In this document: positions 19,181-26,879 of the stretch, in pieces
Layout: each line of letters begins with the position of its first letter
How positions within the stretch are numbered: the first letter of the stretch is position 1
Source of the DNA: Hymenobacter canadensis
Lineage (GTDB): Bacteria; Bacteroidota; Bacteroidia; Cytophagales; Hymenobacteraceae
Assembly: GCF_027359925.1 (NCBI RefSeq)
Contig: NZ_CP114767.1
Location: 4,390,501 to 4,454,500 of the forward strand
Length of the DNA: 64,000 nt
Reading direction: 5' to 3'
The notes under the pieces: generated by a model
Database searches by the model: none
The model's input: only the letters and a program-made list of their open reading frames with translations
Told to the model about the DNA's origin: nothing
Translations under genes and position numbers: made by a program

Positions 19181-19615
19181 ATGACGAATAATATAGTGGA
19201 GGTAGCTACTCGTATAGTGAGCACACTTTTGGTTAACACGAATGTTGAAAGCTTTGGTGTACTTCATCAAAGCCCATACATCCAGTTTAGGGAGGAACAG
19301 GGCGATATAGAGCTTTACTTCGATGCTGGTGTTACTTTCTATCCTCAGCGGGATGATAAGTTGAGTGAAGCAGAACGTATGTTGCTGGGAATGAATAGCG
19401 TTAATCTGAAGCGAGTAGTGGATGCTTTCTGTACCGATACCGCAGATTTGGAAGTGCGTTTTGATGACGGCTCATGGTTCAGAATTAACGGTACTTCTGA
19501 GGAAGGAAATGAGCCTTGGCAATTGTCAGATGGTACAAGCGTAGATGAGGGCGGTATTTTGCTTATAGCCTCATCAGGAGACTCGAATTATGCTGTCTGG
19601 GGAAGTCTTGAATAG
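19181..19615 (+). CDS. Hypothetical protein resembling DUF6188, AT-richer than neighbours
   Basis: 144 residues from the ATG at 19181 (a GTG one codon earlier is possible). Acidic, without signal peptide or membrane span. The C-terminal pattern FDDGSWFRI...EPWQLSDG...AVWGS resembles the DUF6188 family, whose members are often small orphan or immunity-like proteins; this is recognition by eye only. Codon use is clearly more AT-rich than in the flanking genes, a sign of recent transfer. It lies alone, divergent to the macroglobulin gene and convergent to a small membrane protein. Function unknown. Confidence 0.65.
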   Translation: MTNNIVEVATRIVSTLLVNTNVESFGVLHQSPYIQFREEQGDIELYFDAGVTFYPQRDDKLSEAERMLLGMNSVNLKRVVDAFCTDTADLEVRFDDGSWFRINGTSEEGNEPWQLSDGTSVDEGGILLIASSGDSNYAVWGSLE

Positions 19616-19743
19616 TTTAGCGCTGTCTCCAGCCACTCAACGTCTAACTCCGGCAACATGTGTGTTGCAGAAGGTAGATAGAAATGCAGAAAGCCTACCC
19701 ACGCATGTGAGTAGGCTGCTGTCTGGCAGAAAGCACCTAAAAC

Positions 19744-20100
19744 TTAGCGCCGGGTGAAGTGCTGGTAGACGCCTTTCAGAAACTGAAAGCCACCAAAAAT
19801 GACAGCGCCCCAGGTCATAACGTAAGAGCCGCCGTCGGAAGCCAGCGCGAACGTCACGCCGGTAACTGCGCAGCCGCCCAGCAGCCACAAGCCGCCGTGC
19901 AGCATGTTTTTGCGGGCTTCCTCGCGTTGGTAGGCAACAAACTCCGCACGTAGGCCGCTGGTGATTGTCGTAGCACTTTCAGTGTCCAGTCCTTGCTCTT
20001 GCAGCTGACTTTGAATCGTTTCATCAGGCAGGCCTTTGGCCATCAGGCCGGCGGCGAAATCATACACTTCCTGATTAGGCTGTTGTACAGCAGTTTCCAT
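19744..20100 (-). CDS. Small membrane protein of unknown function
   Basis: 118 residues. The N-terminal half (1-60) is soluble, helical and Gln/Glu-rich (DETIQSQLQEQGLDTESA resembles a short helical domain seen before membrane segments in other small proteins). The C-terminal half has two hydrophobic segments, about 70-86 and 91-108, and ends in a basic tail (HFTRR). No family name is recognised. A weak hairpin (AGCCTAC/GTAGGCT) lies about 20 nt after the stop. Confidence 0.65.
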   Translation of the reverse strand: METAVQQPNQEVYDFAAGLMAKGLPDETIQSQLQEQGLDTESATTITSGLRAEFVAYQREEARKNMLHGGLWLLGGCAVTGVTFALASDGGSYVMTWGAVIFGGFQFLKGVYQHFTRR

Positions 20101-20347
20101 AATAAAGCAATTGTATAGTTTGTGGCTAAGATAGGGAGAGGCGGACTAGCCCCCTGATTTTTTTAGTTCGCAGCAGGACAGATTTAGCGTTTTTGCTGCC
20201 CTCGATGCAAACCTCTACGAGAACGTACGATTGTGCCGCTGGTATCTGCGCCTCCATTCGCACTGGCTATCCAATGGCAGACGTTGCGCAGCGCAGTTCG
20301 TGCGCCAACACCGTCCAAAAGCCGGCCGGACGCGTACCTTCGCCGCC

Positions 20348-21256
20348 ATGCTTTCCCACGCCCACGAAGTCTTTCTGGAAGTTGCCCGGCAGCTGAGCTT
20401 TACCAAGGCGGGGCAGACGTTGTTTCTGAGCCAGTCGGCGGTGAGCAAGCGAGTGCGGGCGCTGGAGGAGCACTACAAAACGGGCCTGTTTGAACGGCTC
20501 GGCAATGCGGTGCAGCTCACGGCCGCCGGTGAGCTGCTGTACCGCAAGCTGCTGCTGGCCCGGCAGCTGCAGCACGAGCTGGAGCAGGAGTTTACCGAGC
20601 TGAGCCCCGAGTTTCAGCCGCGCCAGCAGATGGTGATTGGGGCCAGCACCACCATTTCGCTCTACGTGATTCCGCCGGTGCTGTCGGCGTACCTGGGCCG
20701 CTACCCGCACACCCAGCTTACGCTCAAAAACCGCAACTCCGAGAACATCCTCAAGGCCCTGCTGGAGCACGAAATCGACCTGGGCATCATCGAAGGCATC
20801 CACAAAGTCAGCCACGTCACCTACACCCCGCTGCTCACCGATGAGGTGGTGGCCGTGTGCTCGGCCCGCAACCCGCTGCACCGCCGCGAGCTGGAAGCCC
20901 AGGATTTGCGCCGCACGCCCGTGGCGTTGCGCGAAACCGGCTCGGGTACGCTGGCCGTGCTGGAAGAAGCCCTGCAAACCCACGGCATCCGCCTCACCGA
21001 TTTGCCGGTGAAAGTGCGCCTGGGCGGCACCGAGGCCCTCAAGAACTTTGTGCGGGTAGATACGTGCCTGGCGTTTCTGCCCCGGCAGTCGGTGATGAAG
21101 GAGCTGGCCGCCGGCGAACTGGTGGAAGTGCCCGTGCGCGACCTGAACTTGGTGCGCCACTTCGATTTCGTGCAGCGCAAAGGCACCGAAAACAACCTGC
21201 CCTACAAGACCTTTGTGCAGTTCGCGCGGCGGTATTACGGCAACGCGCAGCGTTAG
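20348..21256 (+). CDS. LysR-family transcriptional regulator
   Basis: 302 residues from the ATG at 20348. The N-terminal winged helix-turn-helix (about 1-60) reads FTKAGQTLFLSQSAVSKRVR...LFERLG, classic LysR. The rest is a periplasmic-binding-protein-like effector domain (ASTTISLYVIPPVLSAYLG opens it). The effector-domain style resembles CysB/CbbR-type regulators, but the target is not known. It stands alone; thrC follows 397 nt downstream on the same strand but has its own promoter-like sequence. A near-consensus -7 box, TACCTTCG, lies at 20335-20342. Confidence 0.9.
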   Translation: MLSHAHEVFLEVARQLSFTKAGQTLFLSQSAVSKRVRALEEHYKTGLFERLGNAVQLTAAGELLYRKLLLARQLQHELEQEFTELSPEFQPRQQMVIGASTTISLYVIPPVLSAYLGRYPHTQLTLKNRNSENILKALLEHEIDLGIIEGIHKVSHVTYTPLLTDEVVAVCSARNPLHRRELEAQDLRRTPVALRETGSGTLAVLEEALQTHGIRLTDLPVKVRLGGTEALKNFVRVDTCLAFLPRQSVMKELAAGELVEVPVRDLNLVRHFDFVQRKGTENNLPYKTFVQFARRYYGNAQR

Positions 21257-21281
21257 TAAAGCAGGGGCAAACCCAGAACGG

Positions 21282-21502
21282 CATTCCGAGCCTGCAAGGA
21301 ATCTCGCGTGCTGATGCCTGACGGGTGTAGAGACGCGTATTCGCGTCTCGTCGTTGAACGGCCGTAACGGCGCCGTTCAAAAAGACACCAAATTACATTG
21401 AACGTCATGCAGAGCCGGAGGCGAAGCATCTCCCATGCTGACGTTGAGTTACCATTGCAACATCAGCACGCGAGATGCTTCGCTGCGCTCTGCATGACGT
21501 TC
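21282..21502. repeat. Cluster of REP-like elements
   Basis: 21282-21315 has stem ATTCC/GGAAT followed by CTCGCGTGCTGATG. 21327-21360 is family A (AGACGCG-TATT-CGCGTCT). 21400-21432 and 21472-21502 are inverted arms with the ATGCAGAG and CTCTGCAT ends. Confidence 0.7.
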
Positions 21503-21605
21503 GGCTGTTTTCTACCCAACATCAGCAACGGCGAGACGCGAAGTGTCGCGACTATACATAGTCCGGTTGTCATTCCAAACAGGCATAGCCTATTCCAATA
21601 AGGCG

Positions 21606-21637
21606 TTTGGTTTCGGCATATGCGACGGGGAGTTTTG
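21606..21637 (+). promoter_or_regulatory. Bacteroidota-type promoter of thrC
   Basis: TTTG at 21606-21609, a 20-nt spacer, then GAGTTTTG at 21630-21637, one base from TANNTTTG. It lies 16 nt before the thrC start. Confidence 0.5.
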
Positions 21638-21653
21638 CGTTCAACTCCCTGCT

Positions 21654-22859
21654 ATGACCGCCCTCGAAACTGCCACCCAATCCCGTTTGCACGCGCTGCA
21701 CTGCGCCGCCTGCCACGCCCCCCACGATGCCTTCACGCTCCAGCGCTTGTCCGAATGCTGCGCCCAGCCCCTGCTGGCCCGCTACGACCTCAGCGCCCCA
21801 CTCACCCCCGCCGACGTCATAAACCCGGCCGATAACTCCATGTGGCGGTACCGCGCTCTGCTGCCCCTACTCGATGACAGCAACCTCGTAACGCTGGGCG
21901 AAGGTTGGACGCCGCTGCTTCCTTTGCCGCGCCTGGCGGCCCGCCATGGCCTGCGTAGTCTGCTGCTCAAGGATGAAGGCCAGAACCCCACCGGCTCGTT
22001 TAAGGCCCGGGGTTTGAGCATGGCGGTTTCCAAGGCCAAAGAATTAGGCGTAACCGGCTGCATCATTCCCACGGCCGGCAATGCGGGTGTTGCGCTGGCG
22101 GCGTACTGCGCCCGGGCCGGCCTGCGTTGCGTGGTGGTGATGCCCCGCCACACGCCCACGGCCTTTAAGGAGGAATGCTACTGGTACGGGGCCGAGGTAC
22201 ACCTCGTGGACGGCCTCATCAACGACTGCGCTGCCCGGGTGCGGGAGCTGAACGCCGCCGGCGAACTGCTCGACGTCTCGACGCTGAAGGAACCCTACCG
22301 CCTCGAAGGCAAGAAAACCATGGGCTACGAGCTGGCCGAACAACTCAACTGGTCACTGCCCGACGTGCTGCTGTACCCGGCCGGGGGCGGCACCGGCCTC
22401 ATCGGCATCTGGAAGGCCCTGCGCGAAATGCAGGCGCTGGGCTGGCTGCCGCGCCACGCCAAATTGCCCCGCATGATAGCCGTGCAGGCCGCCAGCTGCT
22501 GCCCGCTGGTGGAAACCCGCGCCGGCCGCCAGCCCAACTGCCACGCCTACGTGGGCCAGCCCTCCATTGCCAACGGCTTGGCCGTGCCCCGCCCCTTGGG
22601 CGAACCGCTGATGCTGGATGTGCTGGATGAATCCAACGGCTTGGCCCTGGCCATTACCGACGAGCAGATGCTGGCTGGCATGCGCGAGCTAAGCCACTTG
22701 GAAGGCCTGTTCGTGGCCCCCGAAGGCGGGGCGCTCTGGAGCGCGGCCCTGCATCTGCTACACACTGGCCAGATCCGGCCCGAGGAGCAGATTCTGCTGC
22801 TCAACACCGGCTCGGCCCAGAAGTACCTGGATAACGTGCTGGGCCGGGCAAAAGGTTAG
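21654..22859 (+). CDS. thrC: Threonine synthase
   Basis: 401 residues from the ATG at 21654. A PLP fold-type II enzyme that converts O-phosphohomoserine to threonine and phosphate in the cytoplasm. The PLP lysine is K117 in NPTGSFKARG. The glycine-rich phosphate cradle is visible in LYPAGGGTGLIGIWKAL. The N-terminus carries a short Cys pattern (C17-x-x-C20, C35-C36), as in threonine synthases with a zinc-ribbon-like leader. Close relatives such as cysteate synthase cannot be fully excluded, but threonine synthase is by far the most likely. It is monocistronic and followed by a REP cluster. Confidence 0.88.
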   Translation: MTALETATQSRLHALHCAACHAPHDAFTLQRLSECCAQPLLARYDLSAPLTPADVINPADNSMWRYRALLPLLDDSNLVTLGEGWTPLLPLPRLAARHGLRSLLLKDEGQNPTGSFKARGLSMAVSKAKELGVTGCIIPTAGNAGVALAAYCARAGLRCVVVMPRHTPTAFKEECYWYGAEVHLVDGLINDCAARVRELNAAGELLDVSTLKEPYRLEGKKTMGYELAEQLNWSLPDVLLYPAGGGTGLIGIWKALREMQALGWLPRHAKLPRMIAVQAASCCPLVETRAGRQPNCHAYVGQPSIANGLAVPRPLGEPLMLDVLDESNGLALAITDEQMLAGMRELSHLEGLFVAPEGGALWSAALHLLHTGQIRPEEQILLLNTGSAQKYLDNVLGRAKG

Positions 22860-22872
22860 CAACCGGAACGAT

Positions 22873-23075
22873 GTAGAGACGCAATACTTTGCGTCTCGTC
22901 GTTGCTGATGTTGGGTTGATGAACGGTGTAGAGACGCGACACTTCGCGTCTTGCTGATGTTGGGCTGTTCAAACGGACCTAACGGCGCAGACGACGCGAC
23001 GCGAAGTGTCGCGTCTCTATGGCCGGGCAATGAAGCGGTAGAGATGCTTCGACAAGCTCAGCATGACGGTCATGC
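22873..23075. repeat. REP-like cluster, families A and B
   Basis: Three family A hairpins are seen: stem AGACGCAA/TTGCGTCT at 22877-22896, AGACGCGA/TCGCGTCT at about 22931-22950, and an inverted copy at about 22990-23019. They are followed by one family B arm (GTAGAGATGCTTCGACAAGC, 23038 onwards). The region separates convergent thrC and the TPR operon. Confidence 0.75.
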
Positions 23076-23093
23076 CCTCAACTGCCGCAGCAT

Positions 23094-24296
23094 CTAACCA
23101 CGCAAACCCATCACCCACACGTACACCAGCGTGCCGCCCAGAAACGTCAGGAACAACGGCCCCTCACCCGGTAGCGCCAGCGCATCGAAGCAGATGGCCA
23201 GCACGCCCGCGGCCGCCAGCCCCCAGCCAAACCACTTCGACTGCTGACGTCGTTTCGGGTGCCACTGCCGCTGGGTGCCCACCAGCGGAAACAGCAGCCC
23301 CAGCCCCACAATACCGGCCGTAGTAAGCGGACTGAGGTGGCCGTAATGGCCCGCGCCCAGCAGGGTCAGGGCACTCAGCAGCAAGGCCAGAAACTGGTTG
23401 GAATAGCGCGTATCAGCCTCGCTGAGGGCAAAGCGGCCGTAGCGGTTGAAGCGCAGCAGCGAGTTGAACAACGGCTCGGCAAACCAGCTCATGTACACCA
23501 GCACCAAGTACAGCGGCAGTAGCCCCGGCACCACCCGCGAGAGCAGAAACAGCCCGATAAACAGGCCCTGCCGGGTGCCTGGGCTCAGCGTCTGGGTCCA
23601 GACCATGAAGCGGTAGAAGCCGTTGTAGAGCCAGAAACGGGCTTTCAGGGCCGATACCAGGCCTTCGCGGGCGTAGTCGGAGGTGGGGTTGAGGCGCAGG
23701 GCTTCGCGGAAGTGGCCGGCGGCCTGCTTGGCGCGGCCGCGCTCCAGGGCCACCCAGCCCAGGTCGGCGTGGGTGCCGGCGTCGGAGGGGCTGTGGCGCA
23801 GGGCTTCATCGAGGTCGGCGGAGGCTTCGTCGCGGCGGCCGAGGCGGGCCAGGCAGCGCGCCCGCAGCCCCAGGCAGTCAACGTGGGTGGGGTCGGTCTG
23901 GAGGCCGGCTTCGGCGGCGCGCAAGGCAGCGTGCAGCTGCCCCTGCTGAAACCGGAGCTGGCCCAGCACGTGCTGGTAGTCGGCATCTTCGGGGTCGAGG
24001 GCCAGGGCCTGTTCAATGGCTTCCAACGCCGCCGGTAGCTCGTGCTGGCGCTGCAGGGTGGCGCTCAGCACGTAGAAGGCGAAGCTGCTTTCGGGGTCGA
24101 GGTGGATTGCCTGCTGGGCTTCGGCCTGGGCCTCGGGCAGTTGAGTCAGCTCCATCAAAGCCAACGCCAGCAAACAGTGCAGAAAGCTGTTGTCGGGGTC
24201 GTCGCGGAGCTGGCGGCGGGCTTCCTGCTCGGCCTCCTGGGGGCGCTTATGCTGCAATAGAAGTTGCACGCGGCTAATCGACTGGTAGGAATCCAT
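23094..24296 (-). CDS. TPR-membrane protein, fourth gene of the TPR-AAA+ operon
   Basis: 400 residues. Residues 1-210 form about six TPR units (for example AEQEARRQLRDDPDNSFLHC, each near 34 residues). The C-terminal half has about four to six hydrophobic segments and no enzymatic motif. The junction S-x-GT-x-QG (SPGTRQG) before the first membrane segment also occurs in the second gene of the operon (SEGTKQG), showing the two are paralogs. It starts 18 nt after the preceding stop. The TPR part probably faces the cytoplasm, where it could meet the AAA+ ATPase encoded by the first gene. No signal peptide. Confidence 0.85.
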   Translation of the reverse strand: MDSYQSISRVQLLLQHKRPQEAEQEARRQLRDDPDNSFLHCLLALALMELTQLPEAQAEAQQAIHLDPESSFAFYVLSATLQRQHELPAALEAIEQALALDPEDADYQHVLGQLRFQQGQLHAALRAAEAGLQTDPTHVDCLGLRARCLARLGRRDEASADLDEALRHSPSDAGTHADLGWVALERGRAKQAAGHFREALRLNPTSDYAREGLVSALKARFWLYNGFYRFMVWTQTLSPGTRQGLFIGLFLLSRVVPGLLPLYLVLVYMSWFAEPLFNSLLRFNRYGRFALSEADTRYSNQFLALLLSALTLLGAGHYGHLSPLTTAGIVGLGLLFPLVGTQRQWHPKRRQQSKWFGWGLAAAGVLAICFDALALPGEGPLFLTFLGGTLVYVWVMGLRG

Positions 24297-24314
24297 GAAT
24301 ACAGGAAAGGGCAG

Positions 24315-25580
24315 TTAATCGAGATAAGAGAAGGCCAGCAGATAGAGCCAGGTTCCCAGGTTGAAATACAGCAGCACGGCCCGCCAACTCAAGCCGTACG
24401 CGGGCTGTAAGGCGCCCAGCACCACGGCCAGCACCAGCAGCCCGCCTGCGCAAAGGTAGCCCGCGCGGCGGCCCTGCACGGTGCTGAGGGTTTGCTGGCC
24501 CAGAGCCACTGCGGCCAAACTTAGCACCAGCAATAGCCCGGCCACGCCCGCAGTGCCTGGCAGCAGCAGGGCCGCCAGGGTGAGGTAGAACGCCAGTATA
24601 GCCCCGGCCTCCACAGCCAGTAGCCGGCCGTGGGGAGGCGGCAGCACGTGGCGGGTAGCGGGCCGCAGCAGCTGCCAGCTCAGGTGCAGGGTTTTGAAGC
24701 TGACAATCAGCAAAGCTGGCAGGAAAAAAAGCAGCACTGCCCCGGCCAGCACCGGTAGCGCATACTGCCGCAGGGTGGCAGCTTCCACGTCTTCCAGCGC
24801 GGCATAAAACACCACCAGAAACATCAGCACAAACGGGAAAAGCAGGAAAAAACCGGCCCGTTTGTCTTCTACAAACCACGGCCTGGGCGCCTTCGGCGGC
24901 AGAGCAAGCCCTGCCCTTGACACCGCTGTGGATACCACGCCCGCCCGGGCTTCCTGCGAAGTGGGGTCGAGGGCCAGGGCCTGCAGAAAATGCGCTTCCG
25001 CCTGCTGAAACTGGGCGTGCTCGAGGTGGCTGAACCCCAGATTGACGTGCGTGGGCGCAAACGTGGGAGCTTCGCGCAGCGCCTGCTGGTACTCCGGCTG
25101 CCAGTCGGCCCCGCCACCCAGCCGCGACAGGGCCCGCGCCCGGAGGTTGAGGCACTGCACGTGCTGCGGATGCAGGCACAGGCCTTGGTCGGCGGCGGTC
25201 AGGGCGGCTTGCGTATGGCCTTCGGCAAAGGCCACGGAACCCTGCAGGAAATGGTAGTCAGGCACGACGGGCTGCAGCTGCAGGGCCGTGGCAATGTGCA
25301 GGGCGGCCTCCTGCAGCTGCCCGCCCTGCAGGCACGCCAGGCTGAGCACGTAAAAGGCGAAGTCGTTCTGCGCGTCCAGCGCCACGGCCCGCTCGGCGGC
25401 CGGCCGGCTTTCGGCCGGCTTGTTCTGGCGAATCAGACTCAACCCCAGCAGCGCCTGCAGCTGGCTGGATTCCGGAAACCGGGCCAGCTGGCGCCGGGCT
25501 TCGGCTTCGGCCAGATCGGGGCGCAGCTGGCGCAGCAAAACCTGAATCCGGCGCGGCTGGAGCGTGTTCATGGAATGCAT
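24315..25580 (-). CDS. TPR-membrane protein, third gene of the TPR-AAA+ operon
   Basis: 421 residues from the ATG at 25580, with an alternative ATG at 25571. Residues 1-210 are TPR repeats (LAEAEARRQLARFPESSQLQ and similar). The C-terminal half has about six hydrophobic segments, with long Leu/Ala/Val stretches. Its architecture and position make it a paralog of the flanking genes, although the S-x-GT-x-QG linker is not conserved here. It starts 23 nt after the stop of the previous gene and ends 18 nt before the next. Function unknown; assembly of a membrane complex served by the operon ATPase is inferred. Confidence 0.82.
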   Translation of the reverse strand: MHSMNTLQPRRIQVLLRQLRPDLAEAEARRQLARFPESSQLQALLGLSLIRQNKPAESRPAAERAVALDAQNDFAFYVLSLACLQGGQLQEAALHIATALQLQPVVPDYHFLQGSVAFAEGHTQAALTAADQGLCLHPQHVQCLNLRARALSRLGGGADWQPEYQQALREAPTFAPTHVNLGFSHLEHAQFQQAEAHFLQALALDPTSQEARAGVVSTAVSRAGLALPPKAPRPWFVEDKRAGFFLLFPFVLMFLVVFYAALEDVEAATLRQYALPVLAGAVLLFFLPALLIVSFKTLHLSWQLLRPATRHVLPPPHGRLLAVEAGAILAFYLTLAALLLPGTAGVAGLLLVLSLAAVALGQQTLSTVQGRRAGYLCAGGLLVLAVVLGALQPAYGLSWRAVLLYFNLGTWLYLLAFSYLD

Positions 25581-25603
25581 GATAGAGAAGGCCAAAGCGG
25601 CGG

Positions 25604-26872
25604 CTACTGTGCTGCCGCCCGGGCTCGGCGAATGGCCAGAAATCCAGCCCAGCTGGTAAGCCCCAGTACTCCCAGCGGCCCATATGGCCAAGTTGCCGGC
25701 CAGCTTGCGCACGTAATACTGAGTGCCAGCGCCAGCGCGGCTACCAGCACCTTTCCCAGGGGCGACTTTTCGGGTAAAGGTTGTTCGGAGGCTTGTTTGG
25801 AGGCGGCCCAGATGGCCATTGCCACCGTGGTAAGCCCGCCCGTGAGGCCCGGCCCCAGGCTGCTTTCCGGCACGCCCAGCCACACCAGCAACCAGAACAT
25901 CCCCGTGAGCCAGGCCAGCAGCAACAGCGTAAAGGCCGCCACCGGTCCGTACCGCCAGAATGTTTGCTGCGCGTAAGGCAGGGCCGCGTCGGGGCGGTTG
26001 CGCAGGCGCCGCACCTGCGGGTGCAGGCGCCAGTACACGGCCTCAAATCCCATGAAGAGCAGTATAGGTATGCACAGCAGGCTCAGCGGAATCAGAATCA
26101 GCAGAAAGTGGCCCCAGGCTTTCAGCTTGCCTTGTTTGGTGCCTTCTGAGATGAACGTCAGATAAACATCCAGCCACACGGCCGCCCGACCAATCCAGAG
26201 TTGGCGGCGGATGGCCTGACGGGCTCCCTGCAGGGCCGTGGCATCGGTGGGAGCCAGGCGCAGCACCTCCTGAAAATGCGCCTGGGCTGCTGCATAGTGC
26301 TGCTGCCGCATAGCCTCGCGGCCCAGCAGCTGGTGCGCTTTCGGCAGGTTGGGATGAGCCGCCACCAGCTGCTGCAGCACCGGCGCCAGATCTGGCCAGC
26401 GCTGCTGCTCATGCAGCGCATTCGCTAGCGCTATCAGGCAGCCGGCGTGGCCCCGGTGGTTGGCGAGGCCCTGCGCGGCAACTTGCTGCGCCGCGGCTGG
26501 CTGGTTTTGATGCAAGTAAAGCTGAGCCTGAGCCGCCAGGTATTTGGGGTTGAAGGGCTGCAGGCGGAGTGCTTCCTGCAGCGCCCTTGCCCGGGCAGGC
26601 GCCTGTCCGGCCTGGTCTTCCACCAGAAACAGTACATAAAATGCCTCACTGGCGGCCGGGGCCAGGGCCAACGCCTGCTGAGCTACTTCCCGGGCCCCTT
26701 CCAGCAGGTTTTGTTGGTACAACGCAAAGCTGAGCAGGATGTGCGCAAATACATCCTGCGGATTGCGCGCCAGCTGCTGCCGAACCAGCTGCTCGGCCTG
26801 CTCCGGCCGGTGTATATCCAGCAGGTTCTGCACCGCGCTCTGCCACCGCGCGGCCGGGGTTCTGGGCATCAT
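25604..26872 (-). CDS. TPR-membrane protein, second gene of the TPR-AAA+ operon
   Basis: 422 residues; starts 7 nt after the stop of the ATPase gene, so translation is probably coupled (ATG at 26872, a second at 26869). Residues 1-235 are TPR units (PEQAEQLVRQQLARNPQDVF and others). The linker SEGTKQG precedes four or five hydrophobic segments (about 255-285, 325-355, 380-400). It ends in a basic tail. Paralogous to the next two genes. No known catalytic motif. Confidence 0.85.
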   Translation of the reverse strand: MMPRTPAARWQSAVQNLLDIHRPEQAEQLVRQQLARNPQDVFAHILLSFALYQQNLLEGAREVAQQALALAPAASEAFYVLFLVEDQAGQAPARARALQEALRLQPFNPKYLAAQAQLYLHQNQPAAAQQVAAQGLANHRGHAGCLIALANALHEQQRWPDLAPVLQQLVAAHPNLPKAHQLLGREAMRQQHYAAAQAHFQEVLRLAPTDATALQGARQAIRRQLWIGRAAVWLDVYLTFISEGTKQGKLKAWGHFLLILIPLSLLCIPILLFMGFEAVYWRLHPQVRRLRNRPDAALPYAQQTFWRYGPVAAFTLLLLAWLTGMFWLLVWLGVPESSLGPGLTGGLTTVAMAIWAASKQASEQPLPEKSPLGKVLVAALALALSITCASWPATWPYGPLGVLGLTSWAGFLAIRRARAAAQ

Positions 26873-26879
26873 GACAAAG

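Larger units (their letters stand above)
21257..21653. other. Repeat-filled region between the LysR gene and thrC
   Basis: 397 bases without a gene. It holds an ATTCC/GGAAT hairpin repeat (21282-21315), a family A copy (21327-21360), a B-type pair (21400-21502), a family A fragment (21525-21560) and the thrC promoter. Confidence 0.7.

Noticed and set aside
20215..21195. Long minus-strand frames over the LysR gene
   Set aside because: Antisense shadows; the plus strand has the complete LysR helix-turn-helix and effector domain.
21257..21653. Possible riboswitch or attenuator upstream of thrC
   Set aside because: The structure present is explained by REP-like repeats also found elsewhere. No Thr-rich leader peptide or known riboswitch core was seen.
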